A DNA stretch of 64,000 nt from Dyadobacter soli (lineage in GTDB: Bacteria; Bacteroidota; Bacteroidia; Cytophagales; Spirosomataceae), in the NCBI RefSeq assembly GCF_900101885.1, contig NZ_FNAN01000014.1:173772-237771 (forward strand), given 5' to 3'. The notes beneath the pieces are model-generated. The model did no database searches. It worked only from the letters and a program-made list of their open reading frames with translations, and had not been told where the DNA came from. The translations under genes and the position numbers were made by a program. Shown here piece after piece: positions 36,568 through 44,828 of the stretch. How positions within the stretch are numbered: position 1 is the first letter of the stretch; each line of letters opens with the position of its first letter.

Positions 36568-36597
36568 TTTGTTTGTGGTTAATAATCTGTAATTTTG
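36568..36597 (+). promoter_or_regulatory. promoter of mreBCD
   Basis: TTTG at 36568-36571, 18 bp, then TAATTTTG at 36590-36597, a perfect TAnnTTTG box 43 bp before the mreB start. Confidence 0.65.
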
Positions 36598-36640
36598 CCA
36601 TCCTGAAATCAAAGTGGGCTAAAAGTTTTTAAAAATATAT

Positions 36641-37666
36641 ATGGGATTGTTTGATTTTTTGACGAGCGATATTGCGATTGATTTGGGTACTGCCAATACT
36701 TTGATCATCCATAAAGATACTGTTGTTGTTGATGAGCCGTCGATCATTGCTATGGATAAAACCACCGGCAAAGTGCTGGCGATCGGGCACACAGCAATGC
36801 AAATGCATGAGAAAACGAACGAGAATATAAAGACGATCCGTCCGCTGAAAGACGGGGTGATTGCCGACTTTACGGCAGCTGAAATGATGATCCGCGGGAT
36901 GATCAAAATGATCGATACCGGCAGTCGTTTCTTCACTCCTTCCCATCGCATGGTCGTTTGTATTCCTTCGGGAATTACCGAAGTTGAAAAACGGGCGGTA
37001 AAGGATTCCTGCGAGCATGCAGGCGCGAAGGAAGTATATATGGTTCACGAGCCTATCGCCGCGGCGATCGGTATCGGTATCGACATTACGCAGCCTAACG
37101 GGGTGATGATCGTCGATATCGGCGGTGGAACTACGGAAATCGCGGTTATCGCATTGTCGGGTATCGTCTGCGAGCAGTCGGTACGCATTGCCGGTGACGT
37201 TTTCACACGTGATATTGTGGATTACATGCGCCGCGAGCACAACCTGCTGATCGGTGAGCGTTCTGCCGAATTGATCAAAATGGCCATCGGTTCCGCATCT
37301 CCCGAGCTGGAAGTGCCTTTGGACGACTACCAGATCCGCGGCCGTGACCTTATGACGGGTATTCCAAAGGAAATCCGCGTTACTTATAGCGAAATCGCTT
37401 ATTCTCTCGATAAATCGATCTCCAAAATTGAAGAGGGCGTGATGAAAGCCCTCGAAATTTCTCCACCAGAGCTTTCTGCGGACATTTTCAAAAACGGTAT
37501 TTACCTCACAGGCGGCGGCGCATTGATCCACGGCCTCGACAGACGTATCGCTCAGAAAACCAAGCTCCCCGTACACATCGCCGACGATCCGTTGAAGGCG
37601 GTTGTAAAAGGTACCGGGGAAGTCCTCAAAAACCTCGAACTATACAAGCCTGTGCTGATTTCGTAG
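36641..37666 (+). CDS. mreB: MreB, rod-shape actin homologue
   Basis: The bacterial actin that organises lateral peptidoglycan synthesis, 341 residues. The N-terminal IAIDLGTANTLI phosphate-1 motif, VCIPSGITEVEKRAV, EPIAAAIGIGIDI, VDIGGGTTEIAVIAL (phosphate-2) and YLTGGGALIHGLD (adenosine motif) are all intact. It begins with an amphipathic membrane-binding tip (MGLFDFLTSD). It is followed by mreC after 12 bp and mreD. Confidence 0.98.
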   Translation: MGLFDFLTSDIAIDLGTANTLIIHKDTVVVDEPSIIAMDKTTGKVLAIGHTAMQMHEKTNENIKTIRPLKDGVIADFTAAEMMIRGMIKMIDTGSRFFTPSHRMVVCIPSGITEVEKRAVKDSCEHAGAKEVYMVHEPIAAAIGIGIDITQPNGVMIVDIGGGTTEIAVIALSGIVCEQSVRIAGDVFTRDIVDYMRREHNLLIGERSAELIKMAIGSASPELEVPLDDYQIRGRDLMTGIPKEIRVTYSEIAYSLDKSISKIEEGVMKALEISPPELSADIFKNGIYLTGGGALIHGLDRRIAQKTKLPVHIADDPLKAVVKGTGEVLKNLELYKPVLIS

Positions 37667-37678
37667 GACATTTAACCC

Positions 37679-38521
37679 ATGCTCCAACTCGTTGATTTCG
37701 TTGTCCGGAATCGTTTCTTTTTGGTTTTTGTGTTGCTGGAAGTGCTCAGTGTCTGGATGATCGTGCGCAACAACACCTACTGGGGAGCTACCTATTTCAA
37801 TACTTCGAATTATTACGTGGCCAAAACGCTCGCATTTTCGAACTCGGTGCGGGATTATACCAAGCTCGACGAGATCAATGCCGACCTCGCGAGCGAGAAT
37901 GCGCATTTGCATGCGCAGGTTGCCCGGCTGAGCCAGACCAATTCAAGTCAGTTGCCGGCGGGTTATGTACCCGATTCTGCATTCGCGGCGCGGTTTAGCT
38001 ACACGGTTGCCAAAGTGGTGGACAACGAAACGAACAAGGCCAACAACGTGATTACGATCGACAAAGGCACGGCGCATGGCATCAAGCCGGGTATGGGCGT
38101 CATTTCAGCCACCGGCGTGGTGGGTAAGGTGCGGTTCTGCTCGCAGCATTACTCGGTCATTACCTCGATCCTGCATTCGAATTTCATGGTGTCGTCCAAG
38201 CTCGTGCGGAGCAAAGAAATCGGTTATGCGAAATGGGACGGAAAAGATCCTAACCTGATCGATATGATCGATGTTTCGAAGTATACCAAAGTTTACAAGG
38301 GTGACTCAGCGGTAACGTCGGACCAGAACTCGGTATTCCCGCCGAACATTATGGTCGGGAAAGTACAGAGCGTGGCCGTGAACCCGAACCAGACTTTTTA
38401 CAATATCGTGCTTAAACTGGCTACCGACTTCCGGAACCTGTCATACGTGTATGTGGTACAAAATCACCAACTTGTAGAACAGGAAAACCTTAAAGCAAGA
38501 ACCATAGAACTGAAAAAATGA
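37679..38521 (+). CDS. mreC: MreC, rod-shape-determining protein
   Basis: A 280-residue bitopic periplasmic scaffold of the elongasome. A single N-terminal helix (about 12-30, FFLVFVLLEVLSVWMIV) is followed by a coiled coil (about 60-85) and the MreC beta-barrel domain with NVITIDKGTAHGIKPGMGVIS and GVVGKVRFCSQHYSVI. The last bases overlap mreD as ATGA, implying translational coupling. Confidence 0.93.
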   Translation: MLQLVDFVVRNRFFLVFVLLEVLSVWMIVRNNTYWGATYFNTSNYYVAKTLAFSNSVRDYTKLDEINADLASENAHLHAQVARLSQTNSSQLPAGYVPDSAFAARFSYTVAKVVDNETNKANNVITIDKGTAHGIKPGMGVISATGVVGKVRFCSQHYSVITSILHSNFMVSSKLVRSKEIGYAKWDGKDPNLIDMIDVSKYTKVYKGDSAVTSDQNSVFPPNIMVGKVQSVAVNPNQTFYNIVLKLATDFRNLSYVYVVQNHQLVEQENLKARTIELKK

Positions 38522-39021
38522 GCTTACGCGAGGCGATACAATATTCCCTGATGATCCTGCTTTACCTGTTTTTGCAGATCTTCTTCATGCGGAATATCGT
38601 GCTGTTCAACTACGCGTTCTGTTTCATTTACATTGCGCCCATTCTGCTGCTGCCCGCAGACATGGACCGCATGTATACGTTGCTCATTGCCTTCGCAGTA
38701 GGTTTTATTGTCGATGTTTTTTCGAATACGTTCGGCATGCACGCCTCGGCGACGGTACTGATCGCCTACCTCAGGCCATTCCTGATCCATTACCAGATGA
38801 AGTCGCGCGGGGCCGAGCGCGCGGAGGTAGGCATACGTGTGCAGGGGTTCGGCCAATTTGTTTCGTACATTTTCCCGCTGATCCTGCTGCATCATTCCAT
38901 GCTGTTTTTAATGGAGATGAACAACTTTGGAATGATCCTTTACACGCTGATCCGCATCGGTGCCAGCGCACTCTTCACAACCGTACTCATTATTCTGCTG
39001 GAACTCTTCTCCAAACGCTAG
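38518..39021 (+). CDS. mreD: MreD, rod-shape-determining membrane protein
   Basis: A 167-residue protein with about five membrane helices (near 10-28, 32-46, 52-72, 112-130 and 140-162). The position after mreC, the ATGA overlap and the hydrophobic pattern identify it as MreD. In many Bacteroidota mrdA (PBP2) and rodA follow directly, but here a sigma factor gene comes next after a 221-bp gap, so the elongasome cluster is split. Confidence 0.85.
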   Translation: MSLREAIQYSLMILLYLFLQIFFMRNIVLFNYAFCFIYIAPILLLPADMDRMYTLLIAFAVGFIVDVFSNTFGMHASATVLIAYLRPFLIHYQMKSRGAERAEVGIRVQGFGQFVSYIFPLILLHHSMLFLMEMNNFGMILYTLIRIGASALFTTVLIILLELFSKR

Positions 39022-39254
39022 CATGACATTTTGACCGAACCTGCTTTTTGGCTCGAAATTTGATGTATTAACATTAAATTAACGATAGGAGGCGACACCG
39101 TTTGGGAGGCACATCACTCATCCTGGCTCTTTTTAATTTTATCGTCAAATAAGGGCAGTTAGGACGCTCCATTTACCCGTTTATCAAATTTTAATTTGTA
39201 CGAATTGGAGCTGTTATTAATCTTTGTAAATTCAGCATTCCTATGTTAGTTGCC

Positions 39255-39842
39255 ATGTCAGAAACGCTCACGACTAATGAATACACGGACGATCTTCGTT
39301 ATGAAGTATTTAACCGCGAGTTCATGCCACACATTGACTCCATGTACAACTTCGCCTTCCGCCTCACCATGGACGAAGACGATGCAAACGACCTGGTTCA
39401 AGATACTTATCTGAAAGCGTTCCGTTTTATATCTTCTTTCGAGCAGGGTACGAATGCCAAAGCGTGGCTTTTCAGGATCCTCAAAAACAGCTTCATCAAC
39501 GACTACCGTAAAAAAAGTAAAGAACCTTCCAAAGTTGATTATCAGGAAGTTGAAACGACCTATAATTCCGAGGAAGCATCCGATACCACTTATACCGTAG
39601 ATCTCCGTGCCGATGCTGTACAGGAACTGATCGGCGATGAGGTCGCTAATGCGCTCAACGCCCTGCCTGTGGACTTCAGAACGGTCATCATTCTCTGCGA
39701 TATCGAGGGTTTCACCTACGAAGAGATGGCCAAAATCCTGGACATTCCGATCGGAACGGTGAGGTCCAGATTGCACCGCGCACGTAACCTCCTGAAAGAA
39801 AAACTCAGAAGCTACGCGAGCTCAATGGGATATGATTCATAG
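39255..39842 (+). CDS. ECF-type sigma-70 family RNA polymerase sigma factor
   Basis: A sigma factor of about 195 residues (ATG 39255; ATG 39243 is an alternative start). The sigma-2 region contains AFRLTMDEDDANDLVQDTYLKAFRF (read as MDEDDANDLVQDTYLKAF) and TNAKAWLFRILKNSFINDYRKK. The sigma-4 region contains ALNALPVDFRTVIILCDIE and YEEMAKILDIPIGTVRSRLHRAR (helix-turn-helix). It is followed by a probable zinc anti-sigma factor, gmk and nadD. This is the conserved Bacteroidota RpoE-like sigma, probably a stress or envelope regulator. Confidence 0.93.
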   Translation: MSETLTTNEYTDDLRYEVFNREFMPHIDSMYNFAFRLTMDEDDANDLVQDTYLKAFRFISSFEQGTNAKAWLFRILKNSFINDYRKKSKEPSKVDYQEVETTYNSEEASDTTYTVDLRADAVQELIGDEVANALNALPVDFRTVIILCDIEGFTYEEMAKILDIPIGTVRSRLHRARNLLKEKLRSYASSMGYDS

Positions 39843-39924
39843 GTTGTGAAACTTTTTTTGCAACCTCTTCGGTTATAGGGTACAACTGTACATATATTCC
39901 ATTATTCTTTTTTCATTTTAACTA

Positions 39925-40212
39925 ATGAATGCATCTTCCACGACGCCTTCTGTAACAGAAGTTGCGCAAAAACAAATGAAGCATACCTGCGAGCACCATG
40001 CTGAGTGTATGAAAATCATTCAGGCTATCCTGGATGACGAGGCGAGCGAAGCAGAGAAGGACCACTTCCGCGAAAACATGGATAAATGCATCCCTTGTAT
40101 CGAGGCGTACCGCCTGGAAAAGTGCATCAAGGATTCCCTTAACATGAAAATTGTCAAGAAACCTTGCCCGGAGAGCATTCTCAATACGATTATTTCAAAA
40201 ATTAACAGTTAA
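39925..40212 (+). CDS. probable zinc-binding anti-sigma factor
   Basis: A 95-residue soluble protein placed directly after the sigma factor. It carries Cys/His residues in the pattern of ZAS anti-sigma proteins: KHTCEHHAECMKI, then HFRENMDKCIPC (His-x-Cys-x2-Cys) and a later CIKD and KKPCPES. There is no membrane segment, so it is likely a cytoplasmic, redox- or metal-responsive regulator. The sigma partnership is inferred from position and motif. Confidence 0.8.
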   Translation: MNASSTTPSVTEVAQKQMKHTCEHHAECMKIIQAILDDEASEAEKDHFRENMDKCIPCIEAYRLEKCIKDSLNMKIVKKPCPESILNTIISKINS

Positions 40213-40221
40213 TCTGTTCGA

Positions 40222-40791
40222 GTGAAAGGTAAGCTTATCATATTTTCTGCCCCTTCCGGATCCGGAAAGACCACCATTGTAAGGCATCTTTTAAATAAAT
40301 ACACACAGCAACTGGCATTTTCTGTCTCGGCATGTACGCGCCCGCGCCGCGAACACGAGATAGATGGCAAAGATTATTACTTCCTGACCTTACAGGACTT
40401 TCGTCAGAAAATAGCGGATCAGCAGTTTGCGGAATGGGAGGAAGTTTACGCCGGTAATTATTACGGCACACTCAAAGCAGAAATTCAGCGCCTTTGGGAT
40501 GAAGGCAAACACGTACTCTTCGATGTGGACGTGAAAGGAGGACTCAAACTGAAAGAAGCATACGGCGACGCCGCACTCGGCGTATTTGTGAAAGTTACCT
40601 CCGACGAAGAAATTAAGCGCCGCCTGTCGGGCCGCGGTACCGAAACGCCCGAAACGCTTGCCACCCGTTTGGCAAAAGTGCGTTACGAGCAGAGTTTCGA
40701 ACACGAGTTCGACGAGGTGCTAATCAATGATCAACTGGACGAAGCGCTTGCCAAAGCGGAACAGCTCGTCCAGGATTTCATTCAATCCTAA
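40222..40791 (+). CDS. gmk: guanylate kinase
   Basis: GMP kinase, 189 residues, converting GMP to GDP. It starts with GTG at 40222 (KGKLIIFSAPSGSGKTT). The P-loop APSGSGKTT, the GMP-binding SACTRPRREHEIDGKDYYFL and FDVDVKGGLKLKE are intact, with lid region RLSGRGTETPE. It lies 9 bp after the anti-sigma gene and 15 bp before nadD, probably one transcript. Confidence 0.97.
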   Translation: MKGKLIIFSAPSGSGKTTIVRHLLNKYTQQLAFSVSACTRPRREHEIDGKDYYFLTLQDFRQKIADQQFAEWEEVYAGNYYGTLKAEIQRLWDEGKHVLFDVDVKGGLKLKEAYGDAALGVFVKVTSDEEIKRRLSGRGTETPETLATRLAKVRYEQSFEHEFDEVLINDQLDEALAKAEQLVQDFIQS

Positions 40792-40806
40792 AATTTACTT
40801 TTTACG

Positions 40807-41379
40807 ATGAAGATCGGCCTGTTTTTCGGATCGTTCAATCCTATTCATGTCGGTCATCTGATCATTGCCAACACCATGGCCACGACCACGGACCTCGAAC
40901 AGGTCTGGTTTATCGTGAGCCCGCAAAATCCATTTAAAAAGAACAGTAGCCTGCTTCACGAATTCGACCGGTTCGACCTCGTGCAGCGGGCTATTTCTGA
41001 TAACACACTACTCCGGGCGAACGACATCGAATTCCACATGCCCAAGCCGAGCTACACGATCGATACGCTCGTGCGGTTGCAGGAGAAATTCCCGCAGCAT
41101 CAGTTCAAATTGATTATGGGCGAGGATAACCTGGCGCAGTTTCCGAACTGGAAGAACTATGAGAAGATACTCGAATACACCGGGTTGTACGTTTATCCCA
41201 GGCCCAATTCCAAGGCACACGCATTCGGTAACCATCCCGGTGTGCACTTTGTAGAAGCGCCTCTGCTGGATATTTCGGCCACATTTCTTCGCGCCTGCAT
41301 TAAAAAAGGCCAGTCGATCCGCTACATGGTTCCCGAGCCGGTGGAGCAGCTGATCAAGATCAAGAAGTTTTACTTATAG
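40807..41379 (+). CDS. nadD: nicotinate-nucleotide adenylyltransferase
   Basis: NadD, 190 residues, converts nicotinate mononucleotide and ATP to deamido-NAD. Motifs: GLFFGSFNPIHVGHLIIAN (phosphate-binding, GxFxPxHxGH), MGEDNLAQFPNWKNYEKIL, and ISATFLRACIKKGQSIRYMVPEPV (seen as ISATFLRACI, the ISSTxxR-type motif). It is the last gene of the sigma/anti-sigma/gmk/nadD unit. The convergent lipoprotein gene ends 37 bp downstream. Confidence 0.96.
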   Translation: MKIGLFFGSFNPIHVGHLIIANTMATTTDLEQVWFIVSPQNPFKKNSSLLHEFDRFDLVQRAISDNTLLRANDIEFHMPKPSYTIDTLVRLQEKFPQHQFKLIMGEDNLAQFPNWKNYEKILEYTGLYVYPRPNSKAHAFGNHPGVHFVEAPLLDISATFLRACIKKGQSIRYMVPEPVEQLIKIKKFYL

Positions 41380-41416
41380 CCGAAAGCACTGGTCCTTGCT
41401 GAAACGATGGCCTCGG

Positions 41417-41806
41417 TTAAAGCGGCCGGTCCTGGTAGGTAATCTCGGACAACAATCCTACCGCATTGAATTTCAAAAGCACTTTCCGTGCATTCGATTT
41501 TGCCTGCATATTTTCGCATTGCGGGCCCTTTTCCAGGTAATACACGTAAAACTTGGTATTACGCTCACCGAGCTGGTGTATATCGGGCCGACCTAGCAAC
41601 TCGCCGATCGTGTCTGCAAACTTCCCTTTCAATTCTTTTTCTGCACGCTTAAAATCACCTTCCAGGCCTTTTCGCACGTCGTTGCAGCCTCCGCGATCGC
41701 CACGCCACTTTTTAAGGTCCAGGTTACCTAATTTATCGGGAGCACTCGAACAGGCCGCCGAAACGACGATGAATGCGCTCAGAAGGATTTTTATACCTAA
41801 TTTCAT
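41417..41806 (-). CDS. BamE/SmpA-like small lipoprotein
   Basis: A 129-residue lipoprotein with lipobox VSAAC (Cys19). The mature part has KWRGDRGGCND, an amphipathic helix, then FADTIGELLGRPDIHQLGERNTKFYVYYLEKGPQC, which follows the BamE/SmpA-like helix-strand pattern (seen as ELLGRPDIHQL and KFYVYYLEKGPQC). Two mature cysteines may pair. It is predicted to be an outer- or inner-membrane-anchored periplasmic protein. Its role in outer-membrane assembly is not established. Confidence 0.7.
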   Translation of the reverse strand: MKLGIKILLSAFIVVSAACSSAPDKLGNLDLKKWRGDRGGCNDVRKGLEGDFKRAEKELKGKFADTIGELLGRPDIHQLGERNTKFYVYYLEKGPQCENMQAKSNARKVLLKFNAVGLLSEITYQDRPL

Positions 41807-41902
41807 TGTACTGATTCGTTCATTAAAACAAAGGCGAATCTAGCCATACAATGCGAGAATGTTGCAATTTGCACCTGACCATTCCTTACAACACCTGACC
41901 AC

Positions 41903-42334
41903 ATGAAACAACTCCTGACCATACTATTACTGACAATCGCCACGACGGCATTTGCGCAAAACACTACGCCGCAGCCCACCGACGGCACCGATTGCTCCAA
42001 CCTGTTCTTCAAAGCATTGCTCGACGAAGATGCCAATGCGGTAACCAGTCTCATTTCAAACGATTTTACCGTCACCAATTTCAACGGCTCCACCATCGAC
42101 GGCCGTGCATTGCAGCAAGCCATCAGCCAGGGTTACATCGTGGTCGACTCGGGCATGCTCACAGGCACACGCACGCGTACATACGGGGACGTGGCGGTGG
42201 TACAGGGCATCTGGAATGTGAGTGCGCGCATTCAGAACAACGGATTTAATGGCAACGTCGCGTACACGAGCGTATGCGTGCGTTCGGGCGGGAGCTGGAA
42301 GGTCACCACGGTGCAGCTGACGCCCACGCAATGA
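41903..42334 (+). CDS. secreted NTF2-like (DUF4440/SnoaL-type) protein
   Basis: A 143-residue protein with a signal peptide (MKQLLTILLLTIATTAFAQ, cleaved after AFA). The mature domain has the NTF2-like order: helix with ALLDEDANAVTSLISNDF, a strand-turn TVTNFNGSTIDG, and terminal strands VAVVQGIWNVSARI and VCVRSGGSWKVTTVQL. Such proteins can be small-molecule-binding or enzymatic; the ligand is unknown. It is monocistronic and closed by a bidirectional terminator. Confidence 0.75.
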   Translation: MKQLLTILLLTIATTAFAQNTTPQPTDGTDCSNLFFKALLDEDANAVTSLISNDFTVTNFNGSTIDGRALQQAISQGYIVVDSGMLTGTRTRTYGDVAVVQGIWNVSARIQNNGFNGNVAYTSVCVRSGGSWKVTTVQLTPTQ

Positions 42335-42381
42335 CACCGAAGCCCATTAAGTACGGGCTAATTCTCGAAATATGGCCACAA

Positions 42382-42411
42382 AAAAAGAGAACCGGAACCA
42401 GTTCTCTTTTT
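42382..42411. terminator. bidirectional terminator between NTF2-like and AraC genes
   Basis: AAAAAGAGAAC (42382-42392) and GTTCTCTTTTT (42401-42411) form an 11-bp stem around an 8-base loop with A- and T-runs on either side. It serves the convergent genes ending at 42334 and 42435. Confidence 0.85.
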
Positions 42412-42434
42412 CAATTATAGTCTAACATTACATT

Positions 42435-43364
42435 CTAAACATTCATCAGCGATTCGCGACGGCGCATTTTTCCGGCCGGGATACCGAACATCATCTTGAA
42501 GCGGCGGCAGAAATACGCGGTGTCTTTGTAACCCACATCGGAACCGATCGCGCGGATGCTTTTCTTCGACGTGCGGAGCAGATCCACAGCCTTTTCCATG
42601 CGCTGGTACTCGATATAATCCTGCGGGTTGATACCGGTCAGCATTTTGAAATATTGACCTACATAATCCTCTGAAACGTTCGCTACGTTCGCGAGCACCT
42701 TGTTCGACAGATCGCCACCCAGGTTATCTTTGATATAAGCGAAAATGTCGATCAGACGAGGATCTTTGAAATAAGTACTGTTGGTAACAAGCTGCTCTAC
42801 GAACAGTTTGTTTTTCAAAATATAACGGATGATCTCGATCACCACCTCTTCGGTTTTGATCTTGATGATACGGCCTTTACCCGGCGTATCGAGCATATCT
42901 TCCGTCAGGATCTGGTTGATCGTAGCGGCGATCTGGTCGTCGCGTTTGATCAGGAACGGAGGCACGTCGAGTGACGTGAAGAAGTTAACAGTATCAAATA
43001 CTTTCGCTTCGAAAGATATCAAACCGAAAGAGTTAGGCAGCTTTCCGATCAACGCCGGATCGTGGCCTGCTTCGATATAATTATCACGATTGGTCATGAA
43101 CTCCTCGTTCGACACGGTTTTGGCGGATGCGCCGTTGCCGTATGTCACGGTAGCATGCTTACCTCCCGGAATGAAGAGCATATCCCCTTCCTCAACACGC
43201 TGAGGCTCGTCATGTCCGAAAGAAACTTCGCCGTCGTACAGAATGGTCAAAGAGTTCTGTACATCGTAAAAGTTTTTGATTGTGATGGGTTGTAAAATCC
43301 GGATATGACGGGCCTTCACAAATTTCACTCCCAACGACTCAATAATCTTATTATAGTCTTCCAT
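42435..43364 (-). CDS. AraC-family transcriptional regulator with cupin-like sensor domain
   Basis: A 309-residue regulator starting at ATG 43362-43364 (MEDYNKIIESLG). The N-terminal half is cupin-like (SLTILYDGEVSFGHDEPQRVEEGDMLFIPGGKHATV in consecutive parts such as VEEGDMLFIPGGKH). The C-terminal HTH_18 domain contains VLANVANVSEDYVGQYFKMLTG, YIEYQRMEKAVDLLRTSKKSI and IGSDVGYKDTAYFCRRFK. A perfect palindrome overlaps its own promoter. The neighbour on the other side is an acyl-CoA dehydrogenase. The effector is unknown. Confidence 0.92.
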   Translation of the reverse strand: MEDYNKIIESLGVKFVKARHIRILQPITIKNFYDVQNSLTILYDGEVSFGHDEPQRVEEGDMLFIPGGKHATVTYGNGASAKTVSNEEFMTNRDNYIEAGHDPALIGKLPNSFGLISFEAKVFDTVNFFTSLDVPPFLIKRDDQIAATINQILTEDMLDTPGKGRIIKIKTEEVVIEIIRYILKNKLFVEQLVTNSTYFKDPRLIDIFAYIKDNLGGDLSNKVLANVANVSEDYVGQYFKMLTGINPQDYIEYQRMEKAVDLLRTSKKSIRAIGSDVGYKDTAYFCRRFKMMFGIPAGKMRRRESLMNV

Positions 43365-43404
43365 ACTTGATCTATTTAAGGGCCGTTTTGACCGATTTTT
43401 CAAA

Positions 43405-43434
43405 TTTTGTACAAATCTAATAAATTGTACAAAA
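43405..43434. promoter_or_regulatory. palindromic operator over the AraC promoter
   Basis: TTTTGTACAA (43405-43414) and TTGTACAAAA (43425-43434) are perfect reverse complements with a 10-bp spacer, so equivalent bases lie two helical turns apart. The site covers the -7 box at 43412-43419. It is a likely autoregulatory or other repressor site. Confidence 0.55.
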
Positions 43435-43443
43435 CTAATACAA
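43412..43443 (-). promoter_or_regulatory. promoter of the AraC gene
   Basis: Minus strand: TTG (43443-43441), 21 bp, TAGATTTG (43419-43412), matching TAnnTTTG. It lies 48 bp upstream of the ATG. Confidence 0.6.
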
Positions 43444-43536
43444 GTATAGTTTCACAAAAATTTAAAAAAAAGTGATATTTTAATATTATTTAAATCCAAG
43501 ATTCGAATCAAAATCGACATTTATGGCAATTGCTAA

Positions 43537-44703
43537 TTATTTAAGGAGTTCCCGGGCGATCACCAGTTTTTGGATTTCGGAGGTACCTTCATAAATCTGT
43601 GTGATTTTCGCATCGCGCATCATGCGCTCGACGTGGTATTCTTTCACATAACCGTAGCCACCGTGCACCTGGACGGCTTCTGTTGCAACCCACATCGCCA
43701 CTTCGGATGCGTACAATTTTGCCATAGCCGCCGCCTGGATGTAGTCTTTCCCCTCATCCTTCAACCGCGCAGCCTTGTAAACAAGTAACCGTGCGGCCTC
43801 AATTTTCGTCGCCATTTCCGACAATTTGAACTGAATCGCCTGGTGGTCGGAGATAGGTTTGCCGAATGTCTTCCGTTCCTTGGAATATTTCAAGGACAGC
43901 TCAAAAGCGCCTGCCGCTATTCCCAATGCCTGCGCCGCAATGCCGATGCGCCCGCCATTGAGCACGTTCATCGCAAACCGGAATCCGAACCCATCCTCCC
44001 CGATCCGGTTCTGTAAAGGCACTTTCACGTCCGAAAACATTAAAGTATGTGTATCAGAGGCCCTTATACCCATTTTATCTTCCTTTCTCCCAACCGAAAA
44101 CCCATCCCAGCTCTTTTCGACAATAAATACATTGATACCCTTGTGTTTCAGCTCCGGGTGCGTCTGCGCGATGACCAGGCATGCCGATGACGTATTCCCG
44201 CTTGTTATCCAGTTTTTCGTGCCGTTCAATAAATAATGGTCGCCGTTCAGTACCGCTGTCGTGTGTTGGGACGTGGCATCGGAACCGGCTTCCGGCTCCG
44301 ACAGGCAGAATGCTCCGATGATTTCCCCGGATGCGAGTGGAGTCAGGTATTGCTGCTTTTGCTCGTCAGTACCATACTTTTCAAGCCCCCAGCATACCAG
44401 CGAATTATTCACCGACATGATCACGCCGGCCGACGCGTCCACCTTCGAAATTTCTTCCATCGCGATCACATATGCGAGCGTATCCATGCCCCCGCCACCG
44501 TACTCGGGCGCGACCATCATGCCCAGGAAGCCCATTTCGGCCATTTTACGAAGCAATGCAGGATCGAAATGCTGGGCAGTGTCACGCTCGATCACACCGG
44601 GCAACAACTCGGTTTGTGTGAAATCGCGCGCAGCGGCCTGTACGGCCAGGTGCTCTTCACTGAGGTTGAAATCCATTCCGGAAAGGGGTTGGGAAGCTGA
44701 CAT
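43537..44703 (-). CDS. acyl-CoA dehydrogenase
   Basis: An FAD-dependent acyl-CoA dehydrogenase, 388 residues from ATG 44703 (MSASQPLSGMDFNLS); ATG 44676 (MDFNLSEEH) is an alternative. Signatures: GAFCLSEPEAGSDATSQ (FAD/substrate binding), NGTKNWITSG, the second PROSITE motif VQVHGGYGYVKEYHVERMMRDAKITQIYEGTSEIQ, seen as QVHGGYGYVKEY and MMRDAKITQIYEGTSEI. The catalytic Glu of IYEGTSE is in place, as in short-chain or butyryl-CoA types. It acts in fatty acid or branched-chain amino acid breakdown. Confidence 0.96.
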   Translation of the reverse strand: MSASQPLSGMDFNLSEEHLAVQAAARDFTQTELLPGVIERDTAQHFDPALLRKMAEMGFLGMMVAPEYGGGGMDTLAYVIAMEEISKVDASAGVIMSVNNSLVCWGLEKYGTDEQKQQYLTPLASGEIIGAFCLSEPEAGSDATSQHTTAVLNGDHYLLNGTKNWITSGNTSSACLVIAQTHPELKHKGINVFIVEKSWDGFSVGRKEDKMGIRASDTHTLMFSDVKVPLQNRIGEDGFGFRFAMNVLNGGRIGIAAQALGIAAGAFELSLKYSKERKTFGKPISDHQAIQFKLSEMATKIEAARLLVYKAARLKDEGKDYIQAAAMAKLYASEVAMWVATEAVQVHGGYGYVKEYHVERMMRDAKITQIYEGTSEIQKLVIARELLK

Positions 44704-44796
44704 AGAAGACGTTGATTTTTGAGGATGAAGATTTTCAAAAATAGGATTTACCAAAAAGGTATGCAAGCATACATTTCCTAACCGGCTAAAACTTAT

Positions 44797-44804
44797 TATG
44801 TTTG
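44797..44804 (+). promoter_or_regulatory. -7 box of the tandem membrane-protein operon
   Basis: TATGTTTG, a perfect TAnnTTTG, 25 bp before ATG 44829. A small perfect palindrome (GTATGC-AA-GCATAC, 44759-44772) lies just upstream of the -33 zone and might be a regulator site. Confidence 0.5.
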
Positions 44805-44828
44805 CGCCCTGATCACGACAGATTACAC

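Noticed and set aside
36391..36601. Short open frames through the 12-bp repeat
   Set aside because: The repeat length is a multiple of three, so frames stay open by chance and encode only degenerate NRVS-type repeats.
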